Source: Pseudoalteromonas marina (lineage in GTDB: Bacteria > Pseudomonadota > Gammaproteobacteria > Enterobacterales > Alteromonadaceae). From it: DNA of 64,000 nt. This document shows positions 1 through 7,813 of this stretch, in pieces; positions within the stretch are counted from its first letter, which is position 1; every line of letters begins with the position of its first letter. The position numbers were made by a program, and so were the translations under genes. The stretch covers positions 930,001 through 994,000 of the forward strand of contig NZ_AHCB03000005.1 in the NCBI RefSeq assembly GCF_000238335.3, given 5' to 3'. Under the pieces are notes generated by a model. That model had not been told where the DNA came from and made no database searches. It saw nothing but the letters and a program-made list of their open reading frames with translations.

Positions 1-320
1 GAAACCTAAAGCTTAGCAATGTCACAGAAGAAAGCTGTGACGAGTTAGTAAAAGAAATAGATCAGCTTTTTGGTATAGATGAAGTTAGTTACAACATCAA
101 AGAAGGTGAAATACACCTTGCCTATGATGCCGCAAACGTAAGCCTTGATGGGATTGAGGAGGTAATCCGTAAGTATGGCGCAGATGTTCATGATGATTGG
201 TGGACACATACTAAAGAAAGTTACTATAAATTTGTTGATCAGAACATCAAAGATAACTCTGTTCATAAGCCTTGGAGTTGTCATCAAGCACCTTCGGGGG
301 CTGGCCGGAAAAACAAATGA
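1..320 (+). CDS. C-terminal part of a small ferredoxin-fold (HMA-like) protein
   Basis: An open frame runs in from before the window (codons begin at base 3) to a TGA at 318-320, so the start is missing. The visible ~105 residues alternate strand and helix in a way that fits a beta-alpha-beta heavy-metal-associated fold, followed by an Asp/His/Trp-rich tail (HDDWWTH). The usual metal-binding CxxC is not seen; only a single Cys lies at the expected loop (TEESCDEL), with another near the C-terminus (WSCHQ). Similar small proteins sit in metal-resistance islands, which suits the rest of this region, but the function is inferred only from fold and context. Confidence 0.55.
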   Translation, partial: NLKLSNVTEESCDELVKEIDQLFGIDEVSYNIKEGEIHLAYDAANVSLDGIEEVIRKYGADVHDDWWTHTKESYYKFVDQNIKDNSVHKPWSCHQAPSGAGRKNK

Positions 321-370
321 ATTCATAAAAAAGTGTATAGATAATTAGTTAGTCAAATGAGGTAACAGTG

Positions 371-721
371 ATGAAAACACCCTATATAAAAGCTCTTTTA
401 TTGCTTACATTCGGTTTATATTTAGTGGGTTGTTCCAATACCACTTTTTATCATAAATACATGATGAGAGGTCAGGTAGTAGAAAGTTCTGATAATCGAA
501 CTCTAATCTGTATTGGTGCTAAGCATGGCGCAGAGGTTGGGCAAAAATACAGTGTTATTAGATTCCATGAAAGAATAGTATTGAGTGAAGGTGAAGATCC
601 CTACACTATCGAAAAGGTAGGAACGGTACAAATTACTAAAATTGTGAATGATCATTTCGCAACTGTAAAGCTAGTGTCTGGTGACATTGCAGCGAAAGAT
701 ATGGTGGAACTTGAAAACTAA
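371..721 (+). CDS. small putative outer-membrane lipoprotein
   Basis: The product is about 116 aa. A hydrophobic N-terminal segment ends in LVGC, a lipobox with the acylated Cys near residue 22, so this is probably a lipoprotein. The rest has an SH3/OB-like beta pattern (GQVVES, GAEVGQKYSVIR, GTVQITKIVNDHFATVKLVSGDI). I know no specific family. A GAGG ribosome-binding site at 359-362 is 8 nt from the ATG at 371; an in-frame GTG at 368 is the alternative start. A GNRA-capped hairpin follows the stop. Confidence 0.6.
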   Translation: MKTPYIKALLLLTFGLYLVGCSNTTFYHKYMMRGQVVESSDNRTLICIGAKHGAEVGQKYSVIRFHERIVLSEGEDPYTIEKVGTVQITKIVNDHFATVKLVSGDIAAKDMVELEN

Positions 722-725
722 TAAA

Positions 726-745
726 GTGGTGGCGAAAGCCACCAC
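726..745 (+). terminator. hairpin after the lipoprotein gene
   Basis: A perfect 8-bp stem GTGGTGGC/GCCACCAC closes a GAAA tetraloop just after the stop codon. There is no T-tract behind it, so it may stabilise the mRNA end rather than act as a full intrinsic terminator. Confidence 0.5.
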
Positions 746-892
746 AAGAGCATAACAATAAAACTTAATGAAAAAACTTTAGTGTTATTTTGTACAACCT
801 TTGAGATTGTTTGCTCAGTTCTGGTTATCTTGATGCCAGTACGACAGAAAAAATGTTACATATGAATTAGAAAGGTATGGGCTGGCATCCTA

Positions 893-2046
893 AATAGCTG
901 TTCCAAATAGTAGATCACCCGAGGAAGGGAACTCAATGCGGTTTGCGCGATCAGATCAGTCGCCAAACATAACCAATCAACAACCGCATTGAGTATGAAC
1001 AAAATAGCATTTTTATACGGCGCAGAAACCCGCCGCTTGAAGAAAATTGTACATAAAACCCGAGATAAAGACCTGTGCCGCCGGGCAAATGCGGTGTTAT
1101 TGGTGCTAAAAGGTGAAACCAAGTCGCAAGTAGCCCGTGTTTTGCAAGCAGGCCGTTCATCAGTAAACCGGTGGGTAACCTGGTATGAAGCAGCAGGTAT
1201 AGATGGCCTTAAAACCAAGGGTGCTGGGCGACCACCAAGTCAGCCCAAAGGCTTTATCTGCGGTGTTTTAAAACTGTTGGTGAACCATGTACCCAGGACA
1301 CTGGGTTATCAGCGGTCGCGTTGGAGTAGTGAATTATTCGCACTGCTACTGCATAAGCTTTACCGTATCGTTATTCATAGCTCAACTCTCAGGCGGTGGT
1401 TGCCACAAGTCGGCATCGTCTGGCGTCGTGCGGCACCGACGCTGTATATCCAAGACCCAGATAAAGAAGCTAAGTTAGCAGCCATGCGGGAGGCACTTGA
1501 AAATTGCAGCGTGGACCATCCGGTGTTTTATCAGGATGAGGTGGATATCCACCTGAATCCGAAGATTGGTGCCGACTGGGGCTTTAAAGGTAAACAGCGT
1601 AAGGTAGCTACACCCGGCCAGAATAAGAAACACTATCTGGCGGGGGCACTGCACAGCCAGACAGGACAAATCAGTTATGTTGGTGGTGAGCGCAAGACCA
1701 GTGATTTGTTTATTGCGCTGTTGGAGCAACTGAAAGGGCAATACCGGCGAGCGAAAAGTATCACGCTAATTGTGGATAATTACATCATCCATAAGAGCAA
1801 AAAAACGCAGAAATGGCTGAATGAGAACCCAAAGTTCAAGCTCTTGTTTTTACCGGTATACAGCCCGTGGCACAACAAAATTGAAAAGCTATGGCATGCG
1901 TTGCATGAAACGATAACCCGTAACCATCAGTGTAAGAACATGGATGACTTACTGGAGCAGGTATACCACTTTATGGACACAGCGGCTCCGTTCCCAGGTG
2001 GCAAGCATGGCTTGAAGCAGGTGTATCACAATTAGGATCAGTTATT
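893..2046 (+). mobile_element. IS630-family insertion sequence, apparently complete
   Basis: The 1154-bp element has imperfect terminal inverted repeats: AATAGCTGTTCC at the left and AATAACTGATCC read inward from the right, with about 20 of 26 positions matching. It is flanked by TA on both sides (891-892 and 2047-2048), the target duplication expected of IS630/Tc1-mariner elements. It carries one intact transposase gene whose stop lies inside the right repeat. Inferred pre-insertion site: GGCATCC-TA-GTCAGC. Confidence 0.88.
995..2035 (+). CDS. IS630-family transposase
   Basis: 346 aa if started at the ATG at 995 (a TTG two codons upstream is possible). The N-terminus is a helix-turn-helix region (SQVARVLQAGRSSVNRWV) followed by a GRPP linker typical of the family. 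The C-terminal half is a DDE nuclease: first Asp in FYQDEVDIH, second in LIVDNYIIHKS, and the Glu in SPWHNKIEKLWH. Length and motifs match an intact IS630 transposase with no frameshift. It catalyses cut-and-paste movement into TA dinucleotides. Confidence 0.92.
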   Translation: MNKIAFLYGAETRRLKKIVHKTRDKDLCRRANAVLLVLKGETKSQVARVLQAGRSSVNRWVTWYEAAGIDGLKTKGAGRPPSQPKGFICGVLKLLVNHVPRTLGYQRSRWSSELFALLLHKLYRIVIHSSTLRRWLPQVGIVWRRAAPTLYIQDPDKEAKLAAMREALENCSVDHPVFYQDEVDIHLNPKIGADWGFKGKQRKVATPGQNKKHYLAGALHSQTGQISYVGGERKTSDLFIALLEQLKGQYRRAKSITLIVDNYIIHKSKKTQKWLNENPKFKLLFLPVYSPWHNKIEKLWHALHETITRNHQCKNMDDLLEQVYHFMDTAAPFPGGKHGLKQVYHN

Positions 2047-2234
2047 TAGTCAGCAGTAAATCCCTAGCATGGACTTGCATCTGGCACCAAACTCTACGCA
2101 GTTCTTTTCCATGTGCCGCGCAAAAACTTTAGCTCAAAACCGTTCAGTATTCGGTAATGCTGAAGTGAACGTTGATGTCCGCTATTCGCTCTTTGCCGAA
2201 GTTTGGCTAAGTGCCATGAGCAGTCATTCATGAT

Positions 2235-2263
2235 TAACTCGTTTCTGCCCCAAAACGAGTTTA
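2235..2263. repeat. dispersed repeat, copy 1 (AACTCGTTT hairpin)
   Basis: A 29-bp segment matches 16987-17015 with three mismatches and can fold, because AACTCGTTT and AAACGAGTT are complementary. The same family recurs at 43765-43806 with a different portion conserved. All three copies lie at junctions between functional modules. Confidence 0.6.
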
Positions 2264-2471
2264 GTCGAGCGTCGCAAATGAGCGAATTTGAGACACTGAT
2301 TTTATGTTTGAGTTGTATCAATATATCTACAAAACGGACATTAAGCCTCTTATTTCCCCATGTTCAGTTAACTTAAATACTCTAATTTGTGATTTAAAAT
2401 TGATTTTTCACAAAAAGAATCTGAAAACTTAGAGGGAAAGCTAGAGCTTTAACGAAATAGCTTTTAAATAA

Positions 2472-2524
2472 ATTAAGTGTAAATTCAGCTAAACTTAAGT
2501 TTAAGGCGATATTCTGAATAATAT
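2472..2524 (+). promoter_or_regulatory. PmrA-like triple-hexamer box and promoter of the two-component operon
   Basis: Three hexamers lie exactly 11 bp apart: ATTAAG (2472), ATTCAG (2483) and CTTAAG (2494). The last is followed by AT-rich DNA with a possible -10 (TAATAT at 2519). One-turn spacing of direct hexamers is the binding pattern of OmpR/PmrA-class regulators. The box lies in front of the regulator's own gene, so autoregulation is likely. Confidence 0.6.
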
Positions 2525-2544
2525 TTACTCAAAGGCATGCATCA

Positions 2545-3219
2545 TTGAAAGTTTTAATTATCGAAGATTCAGTTTCACTTAGGCGTAGTTTAAGAGTTGG
2601 ACTATCCAATCTTGGTTTCACTGTTGATGACACTGGCGATGGCTCTGAAGGCTTAAGCATGGCTTTGTCTGGTGATTATTCTTTATTAATTCTTGATTTA
2701 ATGTTGCCCTCTGTCGATGGTACTTCAATATTAAAGGCAATTCGTCAGGCAGGAAAAGATATCCGTGTATTAATTTTGTCTGCGAAAGACCTTACTGAAG
2801 ATAAAGTTGACGGTTTGCTCAACGGTGCTGATGACTACCTTACTAAACCTTTTTCGTTTGACGAGCTACATGTTCGATTACTTTGTCTTATGCGCAGGGG
2901 AACATTGAATGTAAATGACAGCAGTGTCAACATTGGCTCAATATCATTAGATTTGCATTTAAAACAATTAAAATGTGGTGGTACGGATGCTCAACTTACA
3001 CCCAATGAATACAAAGTGGTTGAATGTTTGTTTACCAATCAAGGAAAAGTAATTTCTCCTGAAAAGCTTAGCGAATATCTTGCCGGGCAGTATGATGCGA
3101 TTGCAAAAAATTCTTTAGAGGCTCACCTTTCTTCAGCTCGAAAAAAAGTTAAAGCTTTGGGCTACGAGCTTCCAATCAAAACTAAGCGTGGCTTTGGCTA
3201 CTTCGTTGAGAGTCATTAG
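2545..3219 (+). CDS. OmpR/PmrA-family response regulator
   Basis: 224 aa. The N-terminal receiver domain has the acidic pair E7/D8, phospho-acceptor D51 (LILDLMLP) and the conserved Lys in TKPFSF. The C-terminal winged-helix DNA-binding domain ends with the usual wing (IKTKRGFGYFV). The start is a TTG at 2545 behind AAAGG (2531-2535); the nearby ATG at 2537 is out of frame. The gene overlaps the sensor kinase gene by one base. It is preceded by the triple-hexamer box that recurs before three other transcription units here, so it is the obvious candidate regulator of the 2.5-16.9 kb cluster. QseB/PmrA-like by architecture; the signal is unknown. Confidence 0.9.
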   Translation: MKVLIIEDSVSLRRSLRVGLSNLGFTVDDTGDGSEGLSMALSGDYSLLILDLMLPSVDGTSILKAIRQAGKDIRVLILSAKDLTEDKVDGLLNGADDYLTKPFSFDELHVRLLCLMRRGTLNVNDSSVNIGSISLDLHLKQLKCGGTDAQLTPNEYKVVECLFTNQGKVISPEKLSEYLAGQYDAIAKNSLEAHLSSARKKVKALGYELPIKTKRGFGYFVESH

Positions 3220-4637
3220 TGAACTCAATTCATAAAAAGCTAAGTCGCTATTTATCCATTTCGATTTCATTACTGTTGATCTGTATCTTATTGGCAACTG
3301 ATATCAGTGTCGATACATGGATTAGTGATGAATTTGACCGGGCTATGATTAACAAGGTTGGGTTACTTGAAACATTAGTTGAAGAAGATGAAGAAGGCAT
3401 AGAATTTGATTTTGCTGGGGAATTTATGCCGGAATTTGAAGGTAAAGAGAACCCAGAATATTACCAGTTTTGGTATAAAAACGAGGTGTTTGAGAGATCA
3501 GACACGCTAGAGTTTTTTGAAATAAAGGATCTGCCAAAACTAGATGTGCAACTAGACAAGTTTATTTTTCAGAACATCACTCTTCCAGATGGACGAGCGG
3601 GAAAAATGTTATTCACTAAATTTATTCCTCAAGTTGATTCTGATGATAGAGAGCGATTAGGTATAACTAAAGAAGAGTTCGCAAAAAATCAGCATCCAAT
3701 GGAATTTGCTTATGCTCTTAGCACTGAAGAATTAAACTACATTCTATGGTTTGTAGATATCATTTTTATAGTTACATCAATACTTGCCGTCTTTGCTGTG
3801 CGAAAAATTGTTACTATTGTTGTATTTAATAGTTTAAAACCATTAGATGAATTCAATCGTCAACTAAGAAAGGTAAGTTTAAATTCTGATAACCTTGAGA
3901 TTTCTGTCGGCACGCTACCACAAGAACTTGTTCCCATTGCTAACGGTGTTAACCAATTCATCAAAGATAACCACAGCCTGTATTTGCGTGAACAAAGGCT
4001 AACCTCTGATATAGCCCACGAATTAAAAACACCAATTGCCGAACTAATAAGTTTGAGCGAAGTTGCCATAAAATTTCCTCATGAAAAACAAATAACAGAT
4101 AACCTTGCCAGCGATGTTCATGAAATATCATCTCGATTAAAAAATATTGTTAATAGCATCATACTTTTGCAAAAATGTAGCAGTTCCAACGAATTAGCAA
4201 CAAGCAAAATTAACTTAACCGAACTAATTGGAAATATTCTCGCTAGAGAAAATTCAGAAGACAGAGAGATTAAATTTCATCTCGATGTCCCTTTATTGAT
4301 AGTTGAGACCAACAAATTTGCATTAGAAACTGTGTTATCAAATTTGATTAATAACGCAATTTTTTACAGTCCAACTAATACAGCAATAGAGATAGCAACG
4401 TCAAAAACTGATGACAACAACGCTTTGATCAAAGTATCAAATATATGCAATGAAGACTGTCAGGAAGATGATTTGAAATTGTTCTTTGATCCTTTATGGC
4501 AAAAAGACGAATCAAGAACATCGACAGAGCGATTTGGTTTAGGTTTAGCGATAGTAAAATCCTACTGTGAAAAAATTGGAGCAACTGTTGCAGTAACGTT
4601 AGTTGAGAGGAAAATAACATTTACTGTATCGCTGTAA
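3219..4637 (+). CDS. membrane sensor histidine kinase (QseC/PmrB-like)
   Basis: 472 aa, GTG start overlapping the regulator stop (TAGTG). One membrane segment lies at about residues 10-30 and another at about 175-195. They bracket a periplasmic sensor region of ~145 residues unusually rich in Asp/Glu (VEEDEEGIEFDF, EFMPEFEGKENPE), which could bind cations or cationic peptides as acidic patches do in PmrB/PhoQ; that is inference. The cytoplasmic part has the H-box SDIAHELKTPIAEL with H267, an N-box (SNLINNAIFYSP) and a G2 box ([17 protein letters not shown]). It partners the upstream regulator. The DUF5916 gene overlaps its stop by one base, so the three are probably cotranscribed. Confidence 0.9.
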   Translation: MNSIHKKLSRYLSISISLLLICILLATDISVDTWISDEFDRAMINKVGLLETLVEEDEEGIEFDFAGEFMPEFEGKENPEYYQFWYKNEVFERSDTLEFFEIKDLPKLDVQLDKFIFQNITLPDGRAGKMLFTKFIPQVDSDDRERLGITKEEFAKNQHPMEFAYALSTEELNYILWFVDIIFIVTSILAVFAVRKIVTIVVFNSLKPLDEFNRQLRKVSLNSDNLEISVGTLPQELVPIANGVNQFIKDNHSLYLREQRLTSDIAHELKTPIAELISLSEVAIKFPHEKQITDNLASDVHEISSRLKNIVNSIILLQKCSSSNELATSKINLTELIGNILARENSEDREIKFHLDVPLLIVETNKFALETVLSNLINNAIFYSPTNTAIEIATSKTDDNNALIKVSNICNEDCQEDDLKLFFDPLWQKDESRTSTERFGLGLAIVKSYCEKIGATVAVTLVERKITFTVSL

Positions 4638-6856
4638 TGAAAAAGAATTTTTTTTCTTCTTTACTATTTCTTTACCTGTTTGCTTCAAGTATTGCCTTTG
4701 CAACTGAAGTGGTCGTTGATGGCTCCCTGAATGATTCAGGTTGGCACAGCGCGAAGCGAAACACAGTTAATTACCAAGTTGTTCCACTAACGCTAACAAA
4801 GGTAGAGGATAACTTTTCTTATCAAGTGATAACAACAGACCACGGCATATACATAGGTGTTGTGGCAACGACTAAAGCACCATTAAGAGTAAGGACTCAA
4901 GAAAACGATACGCTTTTCACTAATGATCATATTCAACTAATGATAGATATGAATAATACCGAGCAAACAAGTTATGTATTTTCAGTTAATCATCAAGGAT
5001 ATTTTTATGATGGTATCTATAAGCAGAATAAAGAGTTAGATTTAGATTGGAGCAGTCTATGGAACTTCAAAACTAAACTATTTACCGATTCGTGGAGCGC
5101 TGAAATTTATATCCCTTGGACTGCTATGTCTTTTGCCATTCAAGAGCAGAATGAATTCGGCCTTTCTATTACGCGTTTTGATGAATCCACTAATGCTACA
5201 TATTCATCAATTCCGGCAAACGCTTCAATGAATAGCTTTTTGACAAACTTCAGCAAACGAAAAGTTGAAATCAACAATCAGTCGAGCCTAGATGTTTTTC
5301 CATACATTTCGGCCAATCGAGACATTGCAAACAACAAAAACTCTACTGATATAGGGGCGGAGCTTTTTTGGAAACCTACTAAAAGCCAACAATTAAGTGC
5401 CACAATAAACCCGGACTTTGGTCAGGTCGAATCAGATGAGTTAGTCGTTAATTTTTCAGCCATAGAAAGCTTTTTCTCGGAAAAACGACCCTTTTTCAAT
5501 GATAATCAAAGTTTATTTGAAGTTTCCGGGCCAGAGTCTCTAAGAGTAGTACATACGCCAAGAATTGGCGGGGAGTCATATTATGATGAAGACTATTCAG
5601 GTGAGTTGGATTCTGCAATTAAATACACAATAAGTAGTGAACAATTAGATTTTGGGCTTTTATCTGCATTTGAAAGTGCCGATAGCGGGAAATCTGGTAG
5701 AGATTTTTGGTTGTTAAGAGGCCAGTACCGTTTAGGAGCTAACAAATTTGGCGCTTCACTTAATAGGGTTAATACGCCCAGCATTGAGCGAAATGCAATT
5801 ATTATTGAGTCTGATTTCAATTATGCATACTCAGATAGTGCTGAGCTAAATTTCGGTATAATCAGATCTGATATAGAACAAGGACCTGAAACAACGAGCG
5901 ATTTCGGTTGGTGGCTAACAGGAAGTACAGAGCCATCCGAGCAGCATAACCATGAGTTTAGTCTTTTTTACTATGGAGAAGATTTACAGTTAAATGACAT
6001 CGGCTATGTTAAACGAGTCAATCGAAAGCAATTTGAGTATGAATATCAATATATAATTCCAGATTTAGATAGCTGGTCAATAAGAGATGTCACATTTGCT
6101 TTTGAGACGGAAATAAAAACGAACCACCAAAATGAACAACTACCTCGTATTGTCGGTGCAAGTGTTGAATTGGTGACAAATACTGAATTTGAATATCAAC
6201 TTTCTATGGAATTAGGTTCGTCTGGGTATGATGATTTACTAACACGAGGGAATAATTCAGTATGGCTACCATCCTTTTATTTAGCCGAACTTGAACTGAA
6301 TTCTCCAGAATATGACTGGGGAAGCATTGGAGTGGCGCTTGAGATAGGAACTGAGGGACTGACTGGTAACTTTTACAACTCTGAAGTGAGCATTGAGCAG
6401 CAGATTAGCACTCAGTTACACCTTGGACTAACGATATCTCAATACAGCAGTGATAGTTGGCTTGAGTGGGATGAAGGTAATACCGTCGATGAGTTTAACT
6501 TCACTGAACAAGGCATTGAGTTAAATTTAGATTATCAAATTAGTGAAAGTCAGGAAGTACGCATCAAACTTGAGTCTGTTATCGGCAAAGCAAATCACTT
6601 AAATCAATACTTCGTTGACACACTGGGTGAGCTGATAGGCTCTAAAAACCAAGATGATTTTTCTTTTTCTGAAAGTGCTTTCCAGCTTCGCTACAAATAT
6701 TCTTTAAGTAAATTAACCGCATTTTACCTCAGCTATAGTTTTGGTGGGGAATTTGAAGACGATCTCGCGAAGTTTGGAAAAAGAAACCTTTATAAACAAT
6801 CAATAAATGCAAAAGATGCTCATAATCTATTTGCGAAAATTCGACTTCATTTTTGA
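4637..6856 (+). CDS. DUF5916-family outer-membrane barrel with CBM9-like N-terminus
   Basis: 739 aa with a signal peptide (cleavage near AFA-TEV, about residue 22). Residues ~25-210 resemble a carbohydrate-binding family 9-like sandwich (VDGSLNDSGWHSA, WSAEIYIPWTAMSF). The remainder carries the DUF5916 signature NPDFGQVESDELVVNFSA followed by FFSEKRPFF, then a long run of amphipathic strands ending in Phe (KIRLHF), as in an outer-membrane beta barrel. The function of the family is unknown. Its start overlaps the kinase stop, which places it in the two-component operon and suggests it is a sensed or regulated surface component. Confidence 0.8.
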   Translation: MKKNFFSSLLFLYLFASSIAFATEVVVDGSLNDSGWHSAKRNTVNYQVVPLTLTKVEDNFSYQVITTDHGIYIGVVATTKAPLRVRTQENDTLFTNDHIQLMIDMNNTEQTSYVFSVNHQGYFYDGIYKQNKELDLDWSSLWNFKTKLFTDSWSAEIYIPWTAMSFAIQEQNEFGLSITRFDESTNATYSSIPANASMNSFLTNFSKRKVEINNQSSLDVFPYISANRDIANNKNSTDIGAELFWKPTKSQQLSATINPDFGQVESDELVVNFSAIESFFSEKRPFFNDNQSLFEVSGPESLRVVHTPRIGGESYYDEDYSGELDSAIKYTISSEQLDFGLLSAFESADSGKSGRDFWLLRGQYRLGANKFGASLNRVNTPSIERNAIIIESDFNYAYSDSAELNFGIIRSDIEQGPETTSDFGWWLTGSTEPSEQHNHEFSLFYYGEDLQLNDIGYVKRVNRKQFEYEYQYIIPDLDSWSIRDVTFAFETEIKTNHQNEQLPRIVGASVELVTNTEFEYQLSMELGSSGYDDLLTRGNNSVWLPSFYLAELELNSPEYDWGSIGVALEIGTEGLTGNFYNSEVSIEQQISTQLHLGLTISQYSSDSWLEWDEGNTVDEFNFTEQGIELNLDYQISESQEVRIKLESVIGKANHLNQYFVDTLGELIGSKNQDDFSFSESAFQLRYKYSLSKLTAFYLSYSFGGEFEDDLAKFGKRNLYKQSINAKDAHNLFAKIRLHF

Positions 6857-6888
6857 TTAAGGCAACATTCAATCAATCTTATTTAAAG

Positions 6889-6935
6889 TTTCAGTTTCTA
6901 CTAAGCAAAACTTAAGTTTAAATTTTTAGCATAAA
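6889..6935 (+). promoter_or_regulatory. PmrA-like triple-hexamer box, PAP2/eptA operon
   Basis: TTTCAG (6889), ACTAAG (6900) and CTTAAG (6911) are spaced 11 bp apart. CTTAAG is followed after exactly 13 bp by CATAAA (6930), a plausible -10. The same geometry recurs before the Omp85 gene at 10286, which argues for a functional activator-dependent promoter. Confidence 0.65.
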
Positions 6936-6958
6936 ACCACCAACATTGAGGTGATTTT

Positions 6959-7813
6959 ATGCCAGTAAAACTAACAATTGGTCAACAGTATACTAAAGCC
7001 AGTTTTCCTTATTGGAAGCTTATAAGCTTTATATGTTTAATGAGTGCCGTAATGGTAAGTATGGCAATGAATAAAGACGCCTATATCGCCAGCCAAAAAG
7101 ATATCTTTTCTATCAGTAATAACGCTCTGCAAATACTACCCAGTGAAATTTGGCACAATATTACGTACTTGGGAGATGCTCTGATTTTAATTCCGCTGCT
7201 TTCCTTCATTTGCCTTATAAATACGAGAATGTGGGCAGCTATGTTCGGAGCTGTGCCATTAGCTTTCTCACTTAGTTATTTAGGTAAAAATTTTTTTGCC
7301 ATTCCAAGACCTGCTGCCGTTCTAGAACATCAGCAATTTACTATTATTGGTGAAACCCTGACTGCTTATACAAGTTTTCCATCGGGTCATACGATTACGA
7401 TTTTTACAGCAATCTCTGCAATGGTATTTGTTCTTTTAAGAGAAGTTAAAATCAGCGAGCAAGGTAAAACGTATTGGATATATATATCGCTAATGGTCGC
7501 AACAGTAGTCGCCATTTCTAGAGTAGCCGTGGGTGCTCATTGGCCCGTAGATTTAGCATTTGGAGCAATACTAGGCACTGTTTCAGGGTTAAGTGGCGAA
7601 TATTTATCAAGACATTATTCAAAATGGTGGAACTGGACAAAAGTAAAGCCAGCTCTTTTAGGGTATTTTATTCTTGGTTTTTGCTTCATCCTTTTTGTAT
7701 TTACAATCAGTGTAAAACTTCCTGAACTAACTATAATTTGGATAGCAATTTCGGTCAGCGCTATTGTTGGTACATACATCGCATTAAAATCAATATTACA
7801 AAATGAACACTAA
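6959..7813 (+). CDS. PAP2-family membrane lipid phosphatase
   Basis: 284 aa with about six membrane helices. It has all three parts of the PAP2 phosphatase signature: K-x6-RP (KNFFAIPRP), PSGH (SFPSGHT) and SR-x5-H (ISRVAVGAHWPVD). The family removes phosphate from lipids such as phosphatidylglycerol phosphate, undecaprenyl pyrophosphate or lipid A. Overlap with a phosphoethanolamine transferase gene makes a lipid A or undecaprenyl-phosphate substrate plausible, but the sequence alone cannot decide. A strong ribosome-binding site (TGAGGTG) precedes the ATG. First gene of an operon driven by the box at 6889; overlaps the next gene by 11 bp. Confidence 0.88.
   Translation: MPVKLTIGQQYTKASFPYWKLISFICLMSAVMVSMAMNKDAYIASQKDIFSISNNALQILPSEIWHNITYLGDALILIPLLSFICLINTRMWAAMFGAVPLAFSLSYLGKNFFAIPRPAAVLEHQQFTIIGETLTAYTSFPSGHTITIFTAISAMVFVLLREVKISEQGKTYWIYISLMVATVVAISRVAVGAHWPVDLAFGAILGTVSGLSGEYLSRHYSKWWNWTKVKPALLGYFILGFCFILFVFTISVKLPELTIIWIAISVSAIVGTYIALKSILQNEH

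Larger units (their letters stand above)
2049..2544. other. intergenic region between IS630 and the two-component system
   Basis: No gene is supported; the one reverse-strand frame has no family features. The stretch holds a hairpin-forming repeat at 2235-2263 (separate entry) and the triple-hexamer promoter box at 2472-2499 that precedes the response regulator gene. Confidence 0.6.

Noticed and set aside
856..1218. Reverse-strand open frames overlapping the IS630 transposase
   Set aside because: They lie antisense to an intact transposase, cross the left inverted repeat and show no family features.
2094..2321. Short reverse-strand frame upstream of the response regulator
   Set aside because: It covers a dispersed hairpin repeat and has no ribosome-binding site or recognisable protein pattern.
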